Origin: Strigamia acuminata | Lineage: Eukaryota > Arthropoda > Chilopoda > Geophilomorpha > Linotaeniidae | Direction: 5' to 3' | Length of the DNA stretch: 64,000 nt | NCBI GenBank assembly: GCA_949358305.1 | Contig: OX442322.1 | Location: forward strand, 4,712,001 to 4,776,000 | In this document: in pieces, positions 59,766 through 64,000 of the stretch | How positions within the stretch are numbered: the first letter of the stretch is position 1 | How the letters are laid out: each line of letters opens with the position of its first letter | Notes under the pieces: generated by a model | Database searches by the model: none | Seen by the model: only the letters and a program-made list of their open reading frames with translations | Told to the model about the DNA's origin: nothing | Translations under genes and position numbers: made by a program

Positions 59766-62318
59766 TCACAAGTCCAATCGAACCGGTGCCCTGACTTCTC
59801 GTCCACTGCGCGTAAATGTTTTTACAGGAGCACCGTCGCTCACACCTTGTTCCTTTCCGCTGCTTTCCTTCGTCACCGCCGTTGACGTCATCTGAGCCGG
59901 TCTGGCTTTCTCTGCCGATCCCTCGCCGCTCCATCGATTTTCCGTCGGTGGTGGCAACCGCGCTTGAGTATGCTTGACCACACCCGTATTTCTTCTGAGC
60001 ACCCGACCATCAGCCATCTTTACTTCAACTGACCGCGGGTACTCCGTCTTGCCCCCAATCGCCGCGCCCTCCCAATTACGGTGCCCCGTCTGCACACGAA
60101 CCCGATCTCCGACCTCGAAATCTTGCGCCACTCGTGCTTGACGATCAGCATACCGCTTCTGGGTGGCCCGTGCTGTAACTAACGCTTCTGTCACTCCTTC
60201 CTGCACCTTTGGCTCCAACAAACTGACATGTCCATTCAATAACGACCGCGTTCTCCGGCTAAATAATCTCTGCACCGGCGATCCCAAACTCGTACTTCTC
60301 GGTGTATTCCGCCAGTTCAACAACGCGAGGTATACATCTGACCCATCACGCATGCACCGCTTAATGATGTTTTTCGCTGACTGCACACTTCGCTCTGCCA
60401 ATCCATTAGCCCTAGGAAACCTTGGCGACGACACGCTGTGTACAAAATCCCAATCCGTCGCGAATTTCCGAAACTCCTGCGACGCATACTGCGGTCCCCC
60501 GTCGCTTTCTACTACCTCCGGAATTCCATGCACCGCGAAAAATCGCTTCATCTTTTCTACGACTTTCCCGGCTGTCGTTCCTTTCAATTGTGAAACTTCA
60601 TAAAACCCCGAATAACTGTCAGTTACTGTAATATACTGTTGCCCTTTAATTTCAAACAAATCCGTCGCCACTCGCTGCCACGGTCTCTCCGGCACCGGCT
60701 TTGACATGATTGGCGCCTTTACGTTGGCTTTTTGCGTCCGTTCGCACGTATTGCACACCTTCACCATGTTCTCAATGTCCACCGTCATGCCTATCCAGAA
60801 TACCGCTTCGCGGGCTCGTCGAATGGACGATTGAATGCCCAAATGGCCTTGGTGGATGTACGCCAAATACTCGTCGCGTAAACTCCGTGGAATAATCGGC
60901 CGTTGATTTTTGAACAAAATACCGTCATACGCAGCAATTTCGTCCCTAAAATTCCAATATGGTTGAACCACCGCTGGCACTCGCTCCTTTTCCTCTGGCC
61001 AACCATCCAACACAACCTTGATAACCGCTTGACTTTCCACATCGCTTTCCAATGCCAACCGCAACTTCTTTTCTCCTCTCACTGTCATGGGCAACACAAT
61101 ATGAATTTGCAATTCGTGTGTATCTTCTTTTACTGGCCCTGGTTCACAATCACGACTTAGCGCGTCGGCCACCGGTATATCCGTGCCTTTCTTATATGTT
61201 ATTTGCGCTCCATACGGCAGCAAATCAAAAAAAATTCTTTGTAGGCGCGCCGGCATCCGATCGAGATTTTTCTTCGCAATTACCTCTAACGGCTTATGAT
61301 CCGTTTCCACTGTCAACTTTTTTCCGTACACAAACTCATGAAATTTGTGACATCCAAATCGTATGGCAAAAGCCTCTTTCTCGATCTGCGGATACCGTTG
61401 TTGGCACGGCGTCAGTGCCTGCGTCGCAAATCCGACGGGTCTACCGTCCTGAAATAACGCAGCCCCCACCGCATGCGAACTCGCATCGACAGACAACACA
61501 ACGTCTTTCTGCACATCATAGTACGCCAAAACTGGCGGCGCTTTCAACGCAGCCTTGATCAGGGCTACAGCCTCTTCTTGCTCACTAGCCCATTCCCAAC
61601 AGACGTCTTTATGCAACAATTTACGCAACGGCTCCGTGTACACTGAATATTTTGGCATAAATTTGGCCAAATACACGGTCATTCCGAGGCAACGCCTCAG
61701 CTCATCCTTGCAAGATGGCATTTTCAACTTGTCAATGGCAACTACTTTCTCCGGATCTGGTCTGATGCCCTCTTGCGACAACACATGACCCAAAAATTTT
61801 ATCTCAGTTGCCTCCATTATACATTTCTCCTTATTGAGGCGAAACCCGTTCTCAAACAACCGCCGGAGTAGGCGCTTCACCAGCTTCCTCAACTCCGCCA
61901 AGGTCTCGGCGTAGGCGATTATATCATCAATGGATACGTCAATGTCAGGGATGCCTTCCAACACTCGCTCCATCATACTTTGAAACACCTCTGGCGCCGA
62001 CACAATTCCAAACGGCAAACGCAAAAATCGATACCGACCCCATGGCGTATTAACTACCAAATACATCGACGTGCGCTTGGTTACTTTTACTTGCCAATAT
62101 CCATGCCTGAGATCGAATTTCGCAAAATACTTAGGCTTTTTTAATTTTGGCTTCACCGCCTCGAATGTTTTGAGCGGGTAATGTCGCCGTTTGATATGTC
62201 TATTTAAATCCGTCGAATCCATACATAACCGGATTTTCTTCCCTCTCTGGACAGTGACCAACGGACTGACCGCCGGTGTCGGCTCCGAAACAGGCTCTAT
62301 GACACCCATTTTCTCCAT
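59766..62318 (-). CDS. pol: Gyp-C pol: RT, RNase H, integrase (5'-truncated)
   Basis: About 850 codons without a break. RT starts at MEKMGVIEPV and includes FAKFDLRHGYWQVKV, FGIVSAPEVFQ and SIDD in place of the usual YxDD. RNase H has VDASSHAVG, EKEAFAI, TDHKPL and ADALSRD. Integrase HHCC is HQGHLGIQ with CNTC, and the triad sits in ATDLFE, ESDGGPQY and NGLAERSV. A short basic C-terminus follows. Gag, protease and the RT N-terminus are absent. The ORF reads 22 codons further upstream, but those are Cop-3 LTR and PBS sequence. The Met at 62318 is the first inside gypsy homology. The layout resembles the Mag/K02A2.6-type gypsy group, assigned by overall pattern only. Confidence 0.82.
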   Translation of the reverse strand: MEKMGVIEPVSEPTPAVSPLVTVQRGKKIRLCMDSTDLNRHIKRRHYPLKTFEAVKPKLKKPKYFAKFDLRHGYWQVKVTKRTSMYLVVNTPWGRYRFLRLPFGIVSAPEVFQSMMERVLEGIPDIDVSIDDIIAYAETLAELRKLVKRLLRRLFENGFRLNKEKCIMEATEIKFLGHVLSQEGIRPDPEKVVAIDKLKMPSCKDELRRCLGMTVYLAKFMPKYSVYTEPLRKLLHKDVCWEWASEQEEAVALIKAALKAPPVLAYYDVQKDVVLSVDASSHAVGAALFQDGRPVGFATQALTPCQQRYPQIEKEAFAIRFGCHKFHEFVYGKKLTVETDHKPLEVIAKKNLDRMPARLQRIFFDLLPYGAQITYKKGTDIPVADALSRDCEPGPVKEDTHELQIHIVLPMTVRGEKKLRLALESDVESQAVIKVVLDGWPEEKERVPAVVQPYWNFRDEIAAYDGILFKNQRPIIPRSLRDEYLAYIHQGHLGIQSSIRRAREAVFWIGMTVDIENMVKVCNTCERTQKANVKAPIMSKPVPERPWQRVATDLFEIKGQQYITVTDSYSGFYEVSQLKGTTAGKVVEKMKRFFAVHGIPEVVESDGGPQYASQEFRKFATDWDFVHSVSSPRFPRANGLAERSVQSAKNIIKRCMRDGSDVYLALLNWRNTPRSTSLGSPVQRLFSRRTRSLLNGHVSLLEPKVQEGVTEALVTARATQKRYADRQARVAQDFEVGDRVRVQTGHRNWEGAAIGGKTEYPRSVEVKMADGRVLRRNTGVVKHTQARLPPPTENRWSGEGSAEKARPAQMTSTAVTKESSGKEQGVSDGAPVKTFTRSGREVRAPVRLDL

Positions 62319-62333
62319 AGCGTGCAGAGGATT

Positions 62334-62352
62334 AAACCATCCTCTGCTACCA
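62334..62352 (-). promoter_or_regulatory. Primer-binding site for initiator tRNA-Met (Cop-3)
   Basis: The minus strand reads TGGTAGCAGAGGATGGTTT, complementary to the 3' end of animal initiator tRNA-Met including CCA, 2 nt after the LTR end. Assigned to Cop-3 because the adjoining LTR carries the Cop-3 U3 end. Confidence 0.7.
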
Positions 62353-62354
62353 AT

Positions 62355-62900
62355 TGCAGGTCGGTAGCAGAGGAAAACGACCAAAATTGCTCGAAATATC
62401 GAGCGAAACGTGACGAAAATGTTCGCAAATGCGTCGCACTACTCGTGCGAACGTGTGGGCGACGTCGAGGTCGGAAAATAAACGAAACGGCAGCGATATT
62501 CGCTTATATGCCGTGGGAAATAATAAATGAATGCTTAAAAGCATAAAATAAGTTTAATATAACGAAAATACTCACTAATGTAGAGTTTATAGAGTTGAAA
62601 AGGATGGGCGAGAGCCAAAACAATGGTCGCCGCCATCTTGGAAGGTGATAAGTGTACAGAAACGACACCTAGTGTCGTAAAGTGGCGTTATGGAATTGAA
62701 AATTCCATAAAGCTTAACAAAAGATTAGAAGCAGCATGATACCTCATGCATAAATACAATAATAGATTGTAAATACTTTGAAATGATATAAACGATCAAA
62801 TATGAATAAACATCGGGGTAAATAAGCGAATATAATAAATCAGGAGGTCGTAATGTGATTCTATATCACATCGATAATGTCATGGTCCCATAGACCAACA
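62355..62900 (-). repeat. Cop-3 5' LTR
   Basis: Plus strand TGCAGGTCGG to ATAGACCAACA (546 bp). The outer 71 bp is identical to 17650-17720. The inner end ...CCTCTGCTACCGACCTGCA resembles the Cop-4 LTR end ...CCTCTGCTACA. Confidence 0.7.
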
Positions 62901-63002
62901 AAAACGTCATCTTGGAACGAAAGCTTATCGACCATACCCGATGTCCAGCACGGCCAAGTGGCGTCGACATGCTCGTAAAGAAATTTCTGGGGAGATGTTA
63001 GA
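62901..63002. other. Flank between Cop-3 and Cop-6
   Basis: About 100 bp of sequence not recognised as part of any element. It is the only candidate non-element DNA on this side. Confidence 0.35.
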
Positions 63003-63319
63003 TGTTGAACCGGATTAATTAATAAAACTATTTGTAAATTTATATTTATTGCGAAATAATTGAAACCATGTACACATATCTTTTATCGGATTGTAATAAT
63101 GAAACGTTTGTTGATAGTACGTGATATTGTAGAAATTCAGAACTTAAAATGAATTAGCGATGTAAACATATAACGACGTTCTCTTGTAGAAAACAAACAG
63201 TTTTAAATACTCAAAATCAGTGTTGTCAATTACACAAGTATCGTTTGTATCAAAGTGCAAATAAACAAGATAAATTACCGTGCAACGAGTTCAGTCTTTG
63301 ATTAACTCCGGATTCAACA
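63003..63319 (+). repeat. Cop-6 5' LTR (proposed)
   Basis: TGTTGAACCGGATT to TCCGGATTCAACA, imperfect inverted ends, 317 bp, similar in size to the Cop-1, Cop-2 and Cop-5 LTRs. The usual GGTTATGGGCC primer site does not follow, so the join to the leader may be a deletion. Confidence 0.45.
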
Positions 63320-63759
63320 CCATCAACCACACGTGAAGTGTGAACGGGAATCGAAGATAACGCAAGCAGAGGAAAAGAATTTCAAACACAACAGAAACGA
63401 GCTGGAAATTATTGGACAATTTTGTGAACATTTTGTGGAATTAAGACGACACGACAGAGACTCGAGGAGAACACACAATAGTGAGCTGCAACAGTGTAAT
63501 TCGGCGAGAAATACAACGGGAAAACACCTCGAAGACGTCATTCTTGAATACATTTGTTGAATTTATGCATTTAGTATTGTTTAGCTTGAACAAATCATGT
63601 ACCAGTCGCAATTATTTGTTACTAGCTTTAGATACTAACATAATTTTAAGAGCGAACTAACATCACAACTTTGCACTTTGTTGTGATTATCTAGTACTAA
63701 GAGTGTTTTTGGGGAAATTGTGTGTGCGCTGGTTGACAAGTTAGTGCTTCTAAAACACA
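63320..63759 (+). other. Cop-6 leader
   Basis: CATCAACCACACGTGAAGTGTGAAC matches the Cop-1 (28380) and Cop-2 leaders in short blocks. The proximal 350 bp of the usual leader is missing. Non-coding. Confidence 0.55.
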
Positions 63760-64000
63760 ATGGATTTGGACAAACCGGAAAGAAAAGTGACATTGCTAAA
63801 CAGGACAAATTACGAAACGTGGAAACAGCAAATAAAGGTTTTGCTGATGCACCACGGCTGCTGGGCTTTCATGGATGGTTCGGAAGAAGCTTTAGCACCT
63901 GGAGCGTCATGGCGTGATCGTTCCGACTATAAACTGAGGAAAGGAAGGGCTTTTAGCCTAATTTATTATTTCATAGAAGAACAATACCACGAGTTGTTAA
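63760..64000 (+). CDS. gag: Cop-6 gag, N-terminal 80 codons, runs off window
   Basis: Starts MDLDKPERKVTLLNRTNY, then WKQQIKVLLMHHGCWAF, APGASWRDRSDYKLRKGRAFSLIYY. Same gag domain as Cop-1 and Cop-2 with only scattered substitutions and no stop to the edge. ATG 63760 is the conserved start. Cop-6 belongs to the same family and is so far undamaged in the coding part visible. Confidence 0.88.
   Translation, partial: MDLDKPERKVTLLNRTNYETWKQQIKVLLMHHGCWAFMDGSEEALAPGASWRDRSDYKLRKGRAFSLIYYFIEEQYHELL

Noticed and set aside
62319-62384. First 22 codons of the Gyp-C frame as a genuine N-terminus
   Set aside because: They translate the Cop-3 LTR end and the tRNA-Met primer site.
59448-62384. 62355-62900 as the 5' LTR of Gyp-C
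   Set aside because: Its outer end is identical to the Cop-3 LTR end at 17650-17720 and it does not resemble 59448-59582.

Overview
The window is a eukaryotic, very probably insect, repeat-rich segment built almost entirely of LTR retrotransposons inserted into one another. No host gene, tRNA, rRNA or CRISPR array was recognised. An arthropod is suggested by copia-type elements primed by the anticodon region of initiator tRNA-Met, as in Drosophila copia, and by tRNA-Gln-primed Ty3/gypsy elements. The order or species cannot be read from the sequence. Labels used: Gyp-A, Gyp-B and Gyp-C for gypsy elements, Gyp-A-del and LARD-A for non-autonomous relatives of Gyp-A, and Cop-1 to Cop-6 for copia elements.

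Layout. The frame of the window is an old minus-strand copia, Cop-3, from its 5' LTR at 62355-62900 to its 3' LTR, of which 17650-17720 survives. Nearly everything between lies inside it. At the left, Gyp-B (minus, to 17649) sits in the Cop-3 3' LTR and is itself cut at 10353/10354 by Gyp-A (minus, 5' LTR 8606-10353). A partial unidentified reading frame runs off the left edge. Inside Cop-3 pol are Cop-2 (minus, 21045-27464, TSD GTACT) and Cop-1 (plus, 27716-50118, TSD GGAGG). Cop-1 carries in its leader LARD-A (plus, 28567-44172, TSD GTGT), and the 5' LTR of LARD-A contains Gyp-A-del (minus, 29817-38463, TSD AAGT). The deepest stack is therefore Cop-3 > Cop-1 > LARD-A > Gyp-A-del. Cop-3 gag is split by Cop-4 (minus, from 51008) and by a truncated plus-strand copia, Cop-5 (to 58610). 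The Cop-3 leader contains 5'-truncated Gyp-C (minus, 59448 to about 62318). Beyond Cop-3, Cop-6 (plus) begins near 63003 and runs off the right edge.

Function and decay. Gag proteins package RNA. Protease, integrase, reverse transcriptase and RNase H copy and insert the element. Both gypsy gag genes with a visible gag/pol junction end in a canonical -1 frameshift heptamer directly before the gag stop. No element in the window is clearly intact. Gyp-A has lost RNase H, Gyp-A-del has lost pol, and LARD-A retains only a gag-like N-terminal fragment. Gyp-B, Cop-2, Cop-3 and Cop-4 carry in-frame stops. Cop-1 has two insertions and a frameshift. LTR pairs of Gyp-A-del, LARD-A and Cop-2 are nearly or fully identical by eye, so those insertions are recent.

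Most notable observation. The copia polyproteins of two distinct lineages (Cop-1/Cop-2 and Cop-3/Cop-4) carry, between integrase and reverse transcriptase, a segment that resembles a methyl-CpG-binding domain.
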